A stretch of 64,000 nt of DNA from Maratus speciosus (GCA_963932465.1 OZ010786.1:535001073-535065072); one strand, 5' to 3'; shown: positions 1 through 11,534, counted from the stretch's first letter. The notes: generated by a model not told the origin, from the sequence alone. Made by a program: numbers and translations.

Positions 1-1825
1 TGAAACCGAATACAGGAGATTCAATACTAATTTTTATCAATACTAAATCATTATGAATGAGAATTTCGCGAAATTAGTCAGCTTTATCCAAGCTGCTTTT
101 ATTTAAAGTAATTTATATTTGGCTACGAAATTCGGCGATTTTTTAAAGCGCCTGCCATTTTATGACAACATGGTGGATGAGGCTAACCAGTGAACTTGGT
201 CGAGACCTTAGCAATTGATGTGCACATGCTCACTCACATCGGAATCGATTGATATATACGAGTGCTTTCGCAGGCAAAAAATCAGATTTTTCAAAATGTC
301 ACCCACATTAGATATTGAAATTGCTATATCTGAGCCATTTTTTAAGATAAAGACAAACAAAAAATGCTCCTGAATCCTTATATTAAGGTCAAATACTTAA
401 GAAAGAAACCTTTTTCAATTTCTAATTTTTTTGCACCTCACTTTAAATATATATATATTTTTTAATTTAATGCCCGCCATTTTGAAACAAGATGACTGAT
501 GAAGCTGGCCAGCGAACTTGGTCGAGATATTGATGTATACTATCCACATGCCTTCTTACATCGAAATAGGCGAATACGTGTGTTATCGCGTGACAACAAA
601 TACAAGATCATTAAAAAGCAGTAAACCAACGTTTATTGCTATTTTAATAAATACAAGATTCTTTCAAAATGTTAGCCATGCTAGAAATTCAAAGTGCTAT
701 AATTCAACCATTTTTTAAGATATAAACAAAAGAACAAATTTTTAGAAACAAAAACTGCTCCGAAATCTTTGTATCAAGGCCAAACACATAAAAAAAAAAC
801 TTTTTCATTTTCCAATTTTTTAATACTTCATTTTAAATTTTAAATTTATTTTTTCTTTAAATGGCAACCTTTTGAAGCAAGATGGCGAATGCAGCTGGCC
901 AACGAACTCGGTCGAGACATTGGTATGTACTATGTACAGACTAAGTTACATCCAAATCGGTACATAAATACGCCTGATATCGCGTGACAAAAATCAGGTC
1001 GTTTTAAAATGTCAGCCACAATAGAAATTCAAAATGCTATAACTCAGTCATTTTTTAGATATAGACGAAACAAAAACTGTTCTGGAATCTTTGTATTAAG
1101 GTTAAACACATACGAAAAAAAACTTTTTCATTTTCCAATTTTTTGGTATTTGATTTTAAATTTTTTAATTTTTAAAATTTTTTAAATGGCCGCCATTTTG
1201 AAACAAGATGGCGGATGAAGCTGGACAACGAACTCGATCGAGATATTTGTATGTACTATGTACACACCAAGGTACATCCAAATCGGTTCATAAATACGCC
1301 CGTTATCACGTGACAAATATCAGGACGTTTCAAAATGTCAGCCACGCTAGAAATTCAAAGTGCTATAACTCAGCCATTTTTTAAGATATAGACAAAACAA
1401 AAACTGCTCCTGAGTTTTTTATCAAGGTCAAACACATAAGAATTTTTTTTTCAATTTTCAATTTTTTTGTACCACATTTCAAATTTAAATTTTTCTTAAA
1501 AATTTAAATGGCCGCCATTTTTAAACAAGATGGCGGATGAAGCTGGCCAACGAACTCGTTCGAGACATTGGTATGTACTATGTATAAACGAAGTTACATC
1601 CAAATCGGTTCATAAATGCGCCTTTTATCGCGTGACAAATTTCAGGACGTTTCAAAATGTCAGCCACGCTAGAAATTCAAAATGCTATAACTCAGCCATT
1701 TTTTAAGATATAGACGAAACAAAAACTGCTCCGGAATCTTTGTATAAAGGTCAAACACATAAAAAATAAATATTTTTTTCCATTTTCAATTTTTTGGTAC
1801 CATATTTCAAATTTTATTTTTTTTT
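1..1825 (-). mobile_element. HINE-like repeat, host copy, 3' part (split by nested copy)
   Basis: This is the left piece of a minus-strand copy of the same repeat found complete at 20601-23081. It reads from the 3' conserved part (positions 1-200) into a tandem array of ~325-bp units, with the minus-strand anchor GGTCGAG seen near 198, 520, 910, 1236 and 1559. It stops at 1825, where a second copy begins, and resumes at 4031. The last ~105 bp of its 3' end lie beyond the window. It has no coding capacity. The class (non-autonomous Helentron, HINE) is inferred from the complete copy's ends; the repeat identity itself is seen directly. Confidence 0.85.
598..659. repeat. Small insertion with 11-bp direct repeats in a HINE unit
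   Basis: AAATACAAGAT occurs at 598-608 and again at 649-659 with 40 bp between. The homologous spot in the other copies (near 3330 and 22387, opposite strand) has the motif once. This unit is accordingly longer (390 instead of ~325 bp). It looks like a short insertion or templated duplication private to this copy. Confidence 0.6.
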
Positions 1826-1948
1826 AGGTAGCTTTCATTACAAAAAGCTACCTATTGCAGCCGTTCGGAGGAAAGCGATTTCAAAAAATTTCGGTATATT
1901 TTCATCGATCATGACCCCCAGACTCCGAAACCACCCTCCGTTCAAAAT

Positions 1949-1984
<36 letters not shown>

Positions 1985-4030
1985 ATATATATATATATAT
2001 ATATATATCTGACCTATGTCACACTGTAACTCTCGTATTTTTTAACCGATTTGGATGTAATTCGGTATGTACATAGTACATACCAATGTCTCGACCGAGT
2101 TCGTTGGCCAGCTTCATCCGCCATTTTGTTTCAATATGGCGGCCATTTAAAAAATTTTTAAAAATTTAAAATTTGAAAATTGGTACCAAAAAATTGAAAA
2201 TGGAAAAATATTTTTTTTTATGTATTTTACCTTTAAACAAGGATTTCGGAGCAGTTTTTGTTTCGTCTATATCTTAAAAAATGGTTGAGTTATAGCATTT
2301 TGAATTTCTAGCGTCGCTGACATTTTGAAACGTCCTGAATTTTGTCACGCGATAAAAGGCGTATTTATGAACCGATTTGGATGTAACTTCGTTTATACAT
2401 AGTATATACCAATGTCTCGACCGAGTTCGTTGGCCAGCTTCATCCGCCATCTTGTTTAAAAATGGCGGCCATTTAAATTTTTAAGAAAAAATTAAATTTG
2501 AAATGTGGTACCAAAAAATTTAAAATTGAAAAAATATTTTCTTCTTGTGTGTTTGACCTTGATAAAAAGATTCGGGAGCAGTTTTTGTTTCGTATATATC
2601 TTAAAAAGTGGCTAAGTTATAGCATTTTGAATTTCTAGCGTGGCTGACATTTTGAAACGTCCGGAATTTCGTCACGTGATAACAGGCGTATTTATGAACC
2701 GATTTGGATGTGCCTTGGTGTGTACATAGTACATACAAATATCTCGATCGAGTTCGTTGGCCAGCTTCATCCGCCATCTTGTTTCAAAATGGCGGCCATT
2801 TAAAAAAATTTAAAAAATTAAAATTTAAAATGAGATACCAAAAAATTGAAAATTGAAAAATATTTATTTTTGTATGTGTTTGACCTTAATTCAAAGATTC
2901 CGGAACAGTTTTTGTTTCGTCTATATCTAAAAAAATGGCTGAGTTATAGCATTTCGAATTTCTATTGTGGCTGACATTTTAAAACGACCTGATTTTTGTC
3001 ACGCGATAACAGGCGTATTTATGAACCGATTTGGATGTAACTTAGTCTGTACATAGTACATACAAATGTCTCGACCGAGTTCGTTGGCCAGCTTCATTCG
3101 CCATCTTGTTTCAAAAGGGTTGCCATTAAAAAAATTAAATTTAAAATTTAAAATGAGGTATTAAAAAACTGGAAAATGAAAAAGATTTTTTTTATGTGTT
3201 TGGCCTTGATACAAAGATTCGGGAGCAGTTTTTGTTTCTGAAAATTGGTTCTTTTGTTTATTTCTTAAAAATGATGGTTGAATTATAGCACTTTGAATTT
3301 CTAGCATTGCTAACATTTTGAAACGATCTTGTATTTGCCACGCGATAACACACGTATTCGCCTATTTCGATGTAAGAAGGCATGTGGATAGTATATATCA
3401 ATATCTCGACCAAGTTCGCTGGCCAGCTTCATCAGCCATCTTGTTTCAAAATGGCGGTCATTAAAAAAAAAAAAAAAATTATATTTAAATTGAGGTGCAA
3501 AAAAAATTAGAAATTGAAAAAGGTTTCTTTCTTAAGTATTTGACCTTGATATAAGGATTCCGGCGAAATTTTTTGTTTGTCTTTATCTTAAAAAATGGCT
3601 CAGATATAGCAGTTTCAATTGCTAATATGGGTGACATTTTGAAAAAACTGATTTTTTGCCTGCGACAGCACTTGTATATATCAACCGATTCCGATATGAG
3701 TGAGCATGTGCACAGCAATTACTAAGGTCTCGACCAAGTTCACTGGTTAGCCTCATCCACCATGTTGTCTTAAAATGGCAGGCACTTTAAGAAATCGCCG
3801 AATTTGGCAGCCAAATATAAGTTACTTAAAATAAAAGCAGCTTGGATAAAGCTGACAAATTTCGCGAAATTCTCATTCATAATGATTTAGTATTGATAAA
3901 AATTAGTATTGAATCTCCTATATTCGGTTTCCACTAAATTGAGCTTCGTGTGTTTGAATAATATGAGTTGCCTTTTTTAAAATAAGGAATATGAAAGCTA
4001 CCTCTTCCTCCCGGCACTGGCCGGAAGGAC
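1826..4030 (+). mobile_element. HINE-like repeat, complete nested copy
   Basis: This is a complete 2205-bp plus-strand copy. Its 5' end is a palindrome at 1826-1853 (AGGTAGCTTT ... AAAGCTACCT), followed by a conserved 5' block and a (TA)n tract (about 1950-2008). Then come six ~326-bp tandem units, anchored by CGACCGAG or variants near 2092, 2418, 2744, 3072, 3407 and 3730. A 3' conserved block follows, then the subterminal inverted repeat GAAAGCTACCT (3993-4003) and a hairpin (4006-4029) ending in GGAC at 4030. It is flanked by T runs on both sides. Inverted subTIRs, central tandem repeats, a 3' stem-loop and T|T insertion are the described layout of HINEs such as Drosophila DINE-1. There is no Rep/helicase sequence, so it is non-autonomous. 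It sits inside a copy of its own family. Confidence 0.8.
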
Positions 4031-4336
4031 TTTTTTTAATTTTAAATGCCGCCATTTTGAAACAAAACGGCGGATGAAGCTGGCCAACGAACCCGGTGGA
4101 GACATTGGTATGTACCATGTACACACCGAATTACATCCAAATCGGTTCATAAATACGAGAGTTACAGTGTGACAAAGGTCAGATATATATATATATATAT
4201 ATATATATGTCAATTTTGAACGGAGGGTGGTTTCGGGGTCTGGGGGTCATGATCTATGAAAATATACCAAAAGTTTTTTGAAATCGGTTTCCTCCGAACG
4301 GCTGCAATAGGTAGCTTTTTGTAATGAAAGCTACCT
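4031..4336 (-). mobile_element. HINE-like repeat, host copy, 5' part
   Basis: This is the continuation of the copy at 1-1825 after the nested insertion. It holds one partial tandem unit, a (TA)n tract (about 4186-4208), the conserved 5' block and the terminal palindrome at 4309-4336 (minus-strand 5' end AGGTAGC at 4336). The junctions 1825/1826 and 4030/4031 both lie in T runs, and the host sequence reads through cleanly once 1826-4030 is removed. Confidence 0.85.
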
Positions 4337-4700
4337 AATAGCGGTAGAGAATAAAAAATATTTTTACGCACCCTATTGAGTGGCGTATCATCGGATACGT
4401 CTTTCAAAATGAAGATGAAGTTTAATTGACGGTTTTACAGTCAGAAGCTCCGTTTAAAATTTACACAACCTAGAAGTTATGTAGGTAAAGTCTTTAGCTT
4501 TACTGTAACTCTAATCTTCATAGGCATCTATAGGTCTCGTCTAAATAGTGTTTATAGAGAGGAACTAACAATTAAACACAATTAAATGTCATCAAAACAA
4601 GTAAATAAAAGAAAAATAGGAAAGCAATATAAAAAAAATAGTTTCACATTGATGAGTAATAATTAATTAGATCGCTTTTTACGCAGTCGGGTTTTTTGAT
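4337..4700 (+). repeat. Dispersed repeat family D, partial copy
   Basis: This is homologous, in inverted orientation, to about 36601-37335. Shared blocks include the GCGGTAGAGA start, a segment containing CCTATTGAGTGGC, and the end block TTTTTACGCAGTCGGG. The host HINE inserted into it at 4336/4337, so the remainder of family D would lie left of the window. No coding potential is seen. The class is unknown. This copy lacks the ~334-bp insert present in the other. Confidence 0.75.
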
Positions 4701-5033
4701 TTTTTAAATTTAATTTCTACTTCAAAACAAAATGTCTACGGAGTTTTACAATGTATAAACCAGGGCTATCCAACGTGAAGTAACTGCTGCCATGGTTCAC
4801 CCCAATGCATTAATTGTCGATTATTTTATAGTTTTTCTTTGAGACATTGCACGTCATTTTGGGTGTATAATTTACAGTCAATTAAATATTTCCTCTCTTA
4901 ATCATTCGCAGTCACTATAAAAAGATGTAATTAGCAAAATTTCCAAAAAAATCGCATTTCAAACTGCCTCTATTCTGAAACGAAAGAATGAAATAATAAT
5001 AAAATATTTGCGAAGGAACGATCGCTACATATA
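4701..5033. other. AT-rich spacer, nothing recognised
   Basis: No ORF of note, no repeat partner in the window and no RNA-like fold seen. Confidence 0.5.
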
Positions 5034-5714
5034 CACTGTAGGAAATAAATGCAGATAATGAAAATATGCAATAACCACTTCCGAGTTACCCATGATTCCG
5101 AAAAGCTGTTCTTTATCTTTAGAAATCACAGAAGCCAGTATATTTTTTAGATTAAATATTTGAAGTAATTTATAATATCCGAAGTTACTTTTGCTGCCAC
5201 TGATTATCAAAAATGTATTTGAGTAACTTTTATACTGTATCAATCACTGTTATGAAAATGGAATATTTGTTTCTATGATGATTCTCAAGTAACGATTTTC
5301 AGCTTCTTAACCGAACTTATATATAAAAGTAGCAAAACAGCATGAATGTTCATGCTAGTATTAATGCTGATTGTTTTCCACTTTTGTTTGTAAAACATGT
5401 TTCTTAATATGAACATGTTTAAATGAGAATGGATAACATACAAAAAAATCTATGATCTTGTTGATATAACTCATTAATACATTATAAAGGCTACTTGAAA
5501 AGGTTTCGAAAATATATTACGGAAAAATAAAACATTGTTTAAAAAAATATATATATATCTTTAAATCTCAAAATTATAACTGTTTCAGAAGTTTCTAAAG
5601 GTAAAGAACTATTTTCAAAATCGTGGGGCATTCGAAAGTAGTTATTGTATACTACCGTTGGTGATTTTATTATATTTTTCAACATTAAGAAAAAATTGTT
5701 TCTTTTTTACAGTG
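5034..5714. mobile_element. Long-TIR MITE (CACTGTA ends, TA flanks)
   Basis: The ends are CACTGTA and TACAGTG, with TA on both outer sides (5032-5033 and 5715-5716). The arms pair well inward: ATAACCACTTCCG near 5070 against the reverse complement of a block near 5640, and GTTCTTTATCTTTAG near 5107 against a block near 5600. That gives imperfect TIRs of roughly 170-200 bp around a short centre. There is no transposase. TA flanks and long TIRs fit a Tc1/mariner-type or foldback MITE, but the superfamily is not established. A second element (11183-11534) shares the CACTGTA ends only. Confidence 0.7.
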
Positions 5715-5716
5715 TA

Positions 5717-6229
5717 ATCCCTATAATTTGTAAGTGTCACGCTTGACTTTTAAGTATTCTGTGAGACATGCAATCTTGAAATTGAAGAAATTATAATTAT
5801 TTACAACCGAAAATAACATTTGAAAATGAAGCACAGTATATTAGCATTAATTATTTTACTTATTTATTTAGAAAATATCTTTGTAATCTACAGTACGTTT
5901 GGCGGCCCTCAACTCTATTTTTATTTGGATATATTTTCGTTTCAAATATAAAATCTTACAAATTAGAGCCTCCTTTGCAAAACTAGACAAAAGCGTCCGT
6001 AACATGCTTGGTGTACACTGCCAAAGACAGTGAAAGAGTACCATTTATAGGTTCATTTGGATATAATTGCATTTAAAATTGTAAAGCCTAGGATGTTTAT
6101 TCTGCCGAAGGCTCTCGAGCAGCAAGTTCTTTTGGGAAGATTTTCGTTTATAAATATAAGACGTTTCACTACTGATATTACGTATATTTTATGTTATTAG
6201 CACAAGCCCGGACAACGCGGAGTGTGTTA
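5717..6229. other. AT-rich spacer, nothing recognised
   Basis: Short ORFs only. No repeats or motifs were recognised. Confidence 0.45.
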
Positions 6230-6235
6230 ACAATT

Positions 6236-7320
6236 ACATAAAAAAAAAGAAACTTAAATGTGACAAAATATTTTTCAAAATTATTTGAGTAAAATATACT
6301 TTCATTCGTGTGCTGCAAAAACTTTTAAAGATTATATAATAAATTATTCTATTTAAAATTATTTTTATATTACATTTCAATATAAGGTGGGGTGCTATTT
6401 CAAATGTTTTCGCTGATTTTATACGAAGAAGTTCAATTGTGCTGTAGTTTGAGTATTCCGAAGAATATTTCAGAATATCTGTTCCCCAAATTCCACACAG
6501 AAAATAAGAAAATGTTACAACGTCGCTCTTTATAACTACCACGTTTTTCAAACAATGATTTAAGAAGTACATAAAAAAAGAAACTTAAGTGTGACAAAGT
6601 ATCTTTCTAAATCATTTGAGTAAAATATACTTTCATTCGTGTGCTGCAAAAGATTTTAAAGATTATATAATAAATTATTCTATCTAAAATTATATTTTAT
6701 ATTGTATTTCAATATAAGGGGGGAGGATTTCAATTGTTTTCAGAGATTTTACACAAAGAAGCTCAAAGTGCTGTAGTTTGAGTATTTCGAAGACTATTTC
6801 AGAATATTCGTTCCCCAAATTCCACACAGCAAATAAGAAATGTTTCAACGTCGCTCTTTATAACTACCCCGTTTTTCAAACAATGATTTTGGTTAGTTGA
6901 ATTTTTTAACACATTTTAATAAAAACGACCAAAGAGATTTGTTAACACAAATATTTCAAACATTTCCAAACGTTTACACCCTATGTAGACATTTCCTTTT
7001 TTGTTGCCATTCAGTGTAAGGGAGTAAATGTTTCAACTGTTTTTAGAGCTTTTATACAAAGCAGTTCATTAAAAACTCAAATCTGTTGCAGCTTGAGTAC
7101 TTCGAAAAAGATTTCAGAATATTTGGTCTCCAAATTCCACAAAACAAATTAATAAAAAATGTTTCAACGTCGTTCTTTATTACTATCGCGTTTTTAAAAC
7201 AATGATTTTGATTAGTTGAATGTTTTAGCACTTTTTATGTTGAATGTTTTAGCGACTAAACCGATTTGTTCATACACAAATATTGCAACCATTACCAAAC
7301 ATTTGCAACTTTTATAAACC
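6236..7320 (+). repeat. Degenerate tandem repeat, ~335-bp unit, about three copies
   Basis: Unit 1 starts near 6236 and unit 2 near 6570. They are close copies: TTCATTCGTGTGCTGCAAAA recurs at ~6302 and ~6632, and TTCCACACAG plus a block around CAACGTCGCTCTTTATAAC recur with the same spacing. A third, more diverged unit covers about 7000-7320. The 112-codon minus-strand frame at 6234-6572 is a chance reading of unit 1; it is not kept in unit 2 and matches no family I know. Confidence 0.75.
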
Positions 7321-7935
7321 GGGAGCATACTCCACAAACCATCACCTCACCGAGTTCACGACTTTAATTACAGGACTACTTAAAGCTTGATTCGCACATT
7401 AAAATGAAACTAGTCTGTCAAGACATGTCTTGGTGGAAAACACCTGCAAGCTTGATTTTTGTGGTTGACTGGTAGGTTTATTAACCCCCGGTACGGTATG
7501 CTATTTCTTTCTCCCAGCTTATTTTGTGTCTTCTCCAAAAAATAACGTTACCTTACAGAAACCAGCCGTAAAACAAAGCACTACGATTAAATACTCTATA
7601 ACAATTTTTTTTTTATTTCTAAGCATCGCACATTTTCAATTTTTTATACCGTCGTATTGGGAAAAAAAAGTATTTTTAAATGCAATTTGTTTGAAAACTT
7701 CATTTCCATTTATTTTTTAAATATTTTTTTTTTTGTAGTTTTTGGAGCCATTTTATTAATATTGGCAACGAAAGCACTCCATTTCTGTAGAAAGTAAAGG
7801 AAAAATAGTTGTACAAAATTAATTATATATTTTTGTTGCCTTTTTTTCATAACAACCGAAAGAAAATGTAATTAAAATACCTGCTATTTTGAAAAATATA
7901 AACGAATGATTCCTGTTAAAATATGGAGCTATTAT
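7321..7935. other. AT-rich spacer, nothing recognised
   Basis: It contains homopolymeric T tracts near 7610 and 7720. No gene or repeat partner was seen. Confidence 0.45.
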
Positions 7936-8106
7936 AAACTATATTTAATTTTAAGTACAGTAGAGCGCCAATTATCGGAACTCCAATTAACCGAACTTCC
8001 AATTATCCGAACAGCCTATTTCTCTAAAAAAAATTAACCGAACTTTTAATTATCCGAACAGCCTACGTTTCTCTACTAACTATACTAAACTATATTTAAT
8101 TTTAAG
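7936..8106. mobile_element. Short pogo/Tigger-like fragment between 20-bp direct repeats
   Basis: The 20-bp sequence at 7936-7955 (AAACTATA...) recurs exactly at 8087-8106. Between them, 131 bp starts TACAGTAGAGCGCC and repeats ATTATCCGAACAGCCTA twice. The far end, CTCTACTAAC, is an imperfect inverse of the start. CAGTAGAGC followed by ATTATCCG-type sequence resembles termini of pogo/Tigger elements (known pattern, from memory). The long direct repeats are unlike the TA duplication of that group, so slippage or gene conversion may be involved. Confidence 0.5.
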
Positions 8107-8388
8107 GACTATCTATGTTAATGTTATAAACAAATGAAGGTCTACGAATCATTAGACAGCCTTTTTTTTTTTGTCGAGTTTTTTTTTTTTTTATGACGGA
8201 ATCTTTTTGCTGCATTTGTGTATTATTTCGCGATATTGACGTCCTATGCCTGCTTTACTATAGATGTTTAAGAGTGGATCGTAAATGCGCAATTCTTAAG
8301 CGGATGCGAATGATGTCATTTTATATAAAATAAAAGTGTGTGCTTTAAGTCTTAAAATTGAAATATGTTTTGTACAATTTATATATAC

Positions 8389-8422
<34 letters not shown>

Positions 8423-8880
8423 TCATCGGGGCGACACTAAATTATGAAAAAACTTAATCCCTGTTTTCTAGACATTGTGTTTTTGTTCTCCCAGTCGTTC
8501 TTATTTTTATATCTTTGGTTGCAGAAAAACTGAAATCGGGTCTGCCGCTTGTATTCACAAGAATTGGAGAAATTTTTAATCTCAATCATCCGCATTGAAA
8601 TTAGAAGTAAATTACACGTAATTAAATATAGTTAGATGCGTTCAAACTCAGAAATTCAGCATATATGTAAAATGGAATGGGGGGGGGGGGTCAGTTCCGA
8701 CTACAGCGCTGGAAGCATTTTTTACGGCATGTAATTTTAAATATAATTACGCGCAATTAAATTGTAATTAAATTGATGATAATTGGAATTACGAGTTTGC
8801 CCAACTTTGGTTTCCACCAACGTATGAATTGTCAAACCTGTTGCATTTTAATATGATAATCGACTTCTGTCTAATTCTTG
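8107..8880. repeat. Low-complexity stretch: T tracts, (TA)n and G12
   Basis: It holds T tracts near 8162-8192, a TA/CA-rich microsatellite at about 8384-8421, and a run of 12 G at 8679-8690. There is no gene. Confidence 0.7.
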
Positions 8881-9098
8881 CCCCACCAGCGGCTGAGAGG
8901 TTCTGCTCTCGATGCTGGTAGACGGGAGGTGCTGGTTACTACCCCAATCGTTCGGAGTTTTCATGGTTTTCTTCGAGCCATGGATTTCCATGCGTAAATA
9001 CGGGTTAGGTTCTCTTAGAAAGACCCCCACGGAGGGCACTCCCCGTCGGGCTTATATCCCTAGTGTAGAGAATCGGCCATCAAAAATCAACCAACCTG
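8881..9098 (+). mobile_element. tRNA-derived SINE, copy 1
   Basis: This is homologous to 26124-26353 and 55839-56079. The head carries an A-box-like GGCTGAGAGGTTC. The B-box area is damaged (CTGGTTACTACCCC) and the ~15 bp between B box and body are missing relative to the 55839 copy. The body has the shared blocks GTTTTCTTCGAGCCATGG, AGAAAGACCCCCACGGAG and ATAATCGGC-type sequence, and a CCAACC tail. Imperfect flanking repeats (CTAATTCTTG / CGAATTCTTA) suggest a target duplication. The frames at 8848-9172 on both strands are shadows of this SINE. Confidence 0.85.
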
Positions 9099-9109
9099 TC
9101 GAATTCTTA

Positions 9110-10205
9110 AATTTTAGCCGTCAACTCAATATAGTGATGGTCTGTGCAGGCGTCTCCCGGTCTGTTACCTAAGTAATGGTCGTAGAGAAGAATTCCTGAG
9201 TATATATCAAGTTTGGTATCAAAATATCAGAAAAAATGTCCTTTTTTTATAATCCCAGTATACATTCCTTTAATTTTTGAATGAAAAATATTATTTTATT
9301 TCAATGTTTTGTTTCGATTCGAAAATTTTACATTAATTTTTCTAATCATAATATAAGAGAGAGGTAAATTATTATCTATATCTGCAAATTGGGTATTAAA
9401 TAAAAATGATTCAAAAATACTATACTAAGAAATTGAGCCATCAATTATACTGTACGCAATATTTCTTTTTATTCTTACGTATTTAGATTAAAAATTAAAT
9501 CAGAATTTAAACAAGGGTAATGAATGTTCTAAATATGCTCTCTTATTTTTTATGCAACTTTATTAATGTTAATTATTTAAATAATTTTGCCAGGGACGCT
9601 ATCAGGAACTTTTATTTAACATGTATATTTTGTTAAAGAGAATGATTAGTATAATATGTTAGTTTAATAAATGCCTGTTTCAATGCTTAGTTTTTCCAAA
9701 ACAAAAAATAATATTTTGCAGAAACCCATGTATTATATATTATTTTATGCCCTGTAAGGTATATTAAACACAGAATTTATATTCATTTATACAGGTTTTT
9801 TTTAACGAAATAGAATAAAAATATTACATAAATTTTTAATAAAAAACAAACGTGTTTTTATCACATCTTGCAATAATATCAAAATGCATTATATTAGTAA
9901 ACGCAGCATTTTCTGAATATCCCTAAGTGCAACAAATCACTTTTTAAATTATATGAAGTGAATGCAAGAGCTTAAGGTCTCCATCCAGAAAATCGATATA
10001 ACTTCTGATATGTATGACCAGATTTCTTGCTTATTCATATGGGTAAATGCACTTTGATGTAACCCTCCTTACTATTCCAGAAAGGATTTGCATTTTATTT
10101 CAGACTGGGCATAACAATTTACAATTCTCAGGAATCACATTTGTATGCATTAGACGTTTTATTTTGTATTTTAACTACTAAAGTAGGAATAGTATTTTTG
10201 ACATT
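9110..10205. other. AT-rich spacer, nothing recognised
   Basis: No supported gene, repeat or motif. Confidence 0.45.
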
Positions 10206-10870
10206 CAGATTTCTTCAAAAATATATTTCTGGCATGAAATTTATTATCACAAGTGTAAAACTTAAATGTTTCAAATTTTGTGGGCTAATCTTCTGTTTAG
10301 AAACAAACATCTGTTTTACTATATCAGTAAAATTTAATCTTATCATTTATTGTATAATATTTTTAAATTTTAAATTGTGTAATACATTGAGCCAATATAA
10401 TCATAACCAGGAAGATACTGAAATATTTGAAGTTTTCATTGGTAATCTTCTGATTAGAAATAAAAAATATCTATTTTATTATATCAGTAAAATTTAATCT
10501 TATCATCTATTGCAGTTATTTTAAGCATAATATATTTAAAATTAAATTGTGTAATAAATTGAGCTAATATAATCTTAACCATCAAGATACTGAAATATCT
10601 GAAAATTTCATTGGTAATCTTCTGATTAGAAATAAAAATATCTGTTTTATTATATTAGTAAAAAATAATCTTTTCTTTTATTGCTCTTAATTTAAATATA
10701 ATATTAAAAAATAAATAAATTATGTAATAAATTTAGCTGATACAAACACGTCCATGAAGCAACTTAAATATTTGGATAATATTCTGTTTAAAAAAATATA
10801 TGTGTTTTATTATATCAGAAATTTGAATTTTATTATTTTTTGTACATAATATCAGGCTAGTGTGTATAAA
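10206..10870 (+). repeat. Degenerate tandem repeat, ~163-bp unit, four copies or so
   Basis: A block reading TATATCAGTAAAATTTAATC occurs near 10319 and 10479, with decayed versions near 10650 and 10808. Linked blocks (CTTCTGTTTAGAAA / CTTCTGATTAGAAAT, GATACTGAAATAT) keep the same spacing. The 118-codon plus-strand frame at 10141-10497 lies inside the array and is probably a by-product. Confidence 0.7.
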
Positions 10871-11182
10871 ATTTTAAGTTGTGTGCTAAATTTAGCTATT
10901 TTCGTTTTATGATTTTTTTTTTCTGTGTCTAAAATTTTAATAAGATGATTAACGTTTCGAGATGTATTCAGAACATGAAACGGAAAGAAATGAATTTTTA
11001 TTACATTAACATATTCCATATATGATATCGTTACTTGACGACATAAACAGATGCGAAAAGATCTTCTAAAATAATTATTGGAATGGTATGAAAGTAATAT
11101 AAATGTTTCACATTTTTTTTAATGGTTAGTTAAAAAAAGCATGTTCATCACATTTAACCTTCTATAAAGTTTCACATAAAAA
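10871..11182. other. AT-rich spacer, nothing recognised
   Basis: No supported feature. Confidence 0.4.
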
Positions 11183-11534
11183 CACTGTAAAAAAACCACT
11201 GTAAATTTGCCAGAACAAACTCGATCACAGTGAATGTGCTGTTTCTTTCTTTTGTTTCCTTACTACATTAACATGGAAAATACAGTAGTTACGTAAAATT
11301 AACAGCACAATGTGCTTGAATTTTTCTCAATTTGGACGCCAGCACAAATTTCTGGCGTCAAATTTGCCAGCACATTGTTCTGATAATTTTACGCAACTAC
11401 TGTATTTTCGATGTTAATATAGTCAGAAAAGCAAAGAAAGATAGAGCCTTTCACTGTGATCGAGTTTGTGCGCGAGATGAACAGTACTTTTTACTGTAAT
11501 AATATATATGTTTTTTTTGTTTTTTTTTACAGTG
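11183..11534. mobile_element. MITE with CACTGTAAAAAA ends
   Basis: The 352-bp palindromic element has termini CACTGTAAAAAAAC and GTTTTTTTTTACAGTG. Inner arms also pair: CTCGATCACAGTGAA near 11220 with TTCACTGTGATCGAG near 11452, ATACAGTAGTTACGTAAAAT with a block near 11385-11405, and GCCAGCACA with its complement near 11365. There is no coding capacity. CACTG-type ends occur in several DNA-transposon superfamilies, and the A-rich flanks give no clear target duplication, so I leave it unclassified. Confidence 0.8.

Noticed and set aside
1794..2012. Frame ending in an alternating I/Y tail
   Set aside because: The tail is the (TA)n microsatellite and the start lies in HINE sequence.
1..3930. 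Single 4-kb palindromic element centred on the (TA)n at 1950-2008
   Set aside because: Ends defined by the 20601 copy show it is two opposite copies, one nested in the other.
6234..6572. 112-codon minus-strand frame
   Set aside because: It spans tandem unit 1 and is broken in the close copy, unit 2.
8848..9172. Frames on both strands around the first SINE, and likewise at 26108-26338 and 55690-55881
   Set aside because: They are readings of the tRNA-derived SINE and its flanks.
10141..10497. 118-codon plus-strand frame
   Set aside because: It lies in a degenerate ~163-bp tandem array; low-complexity composition and no family match.
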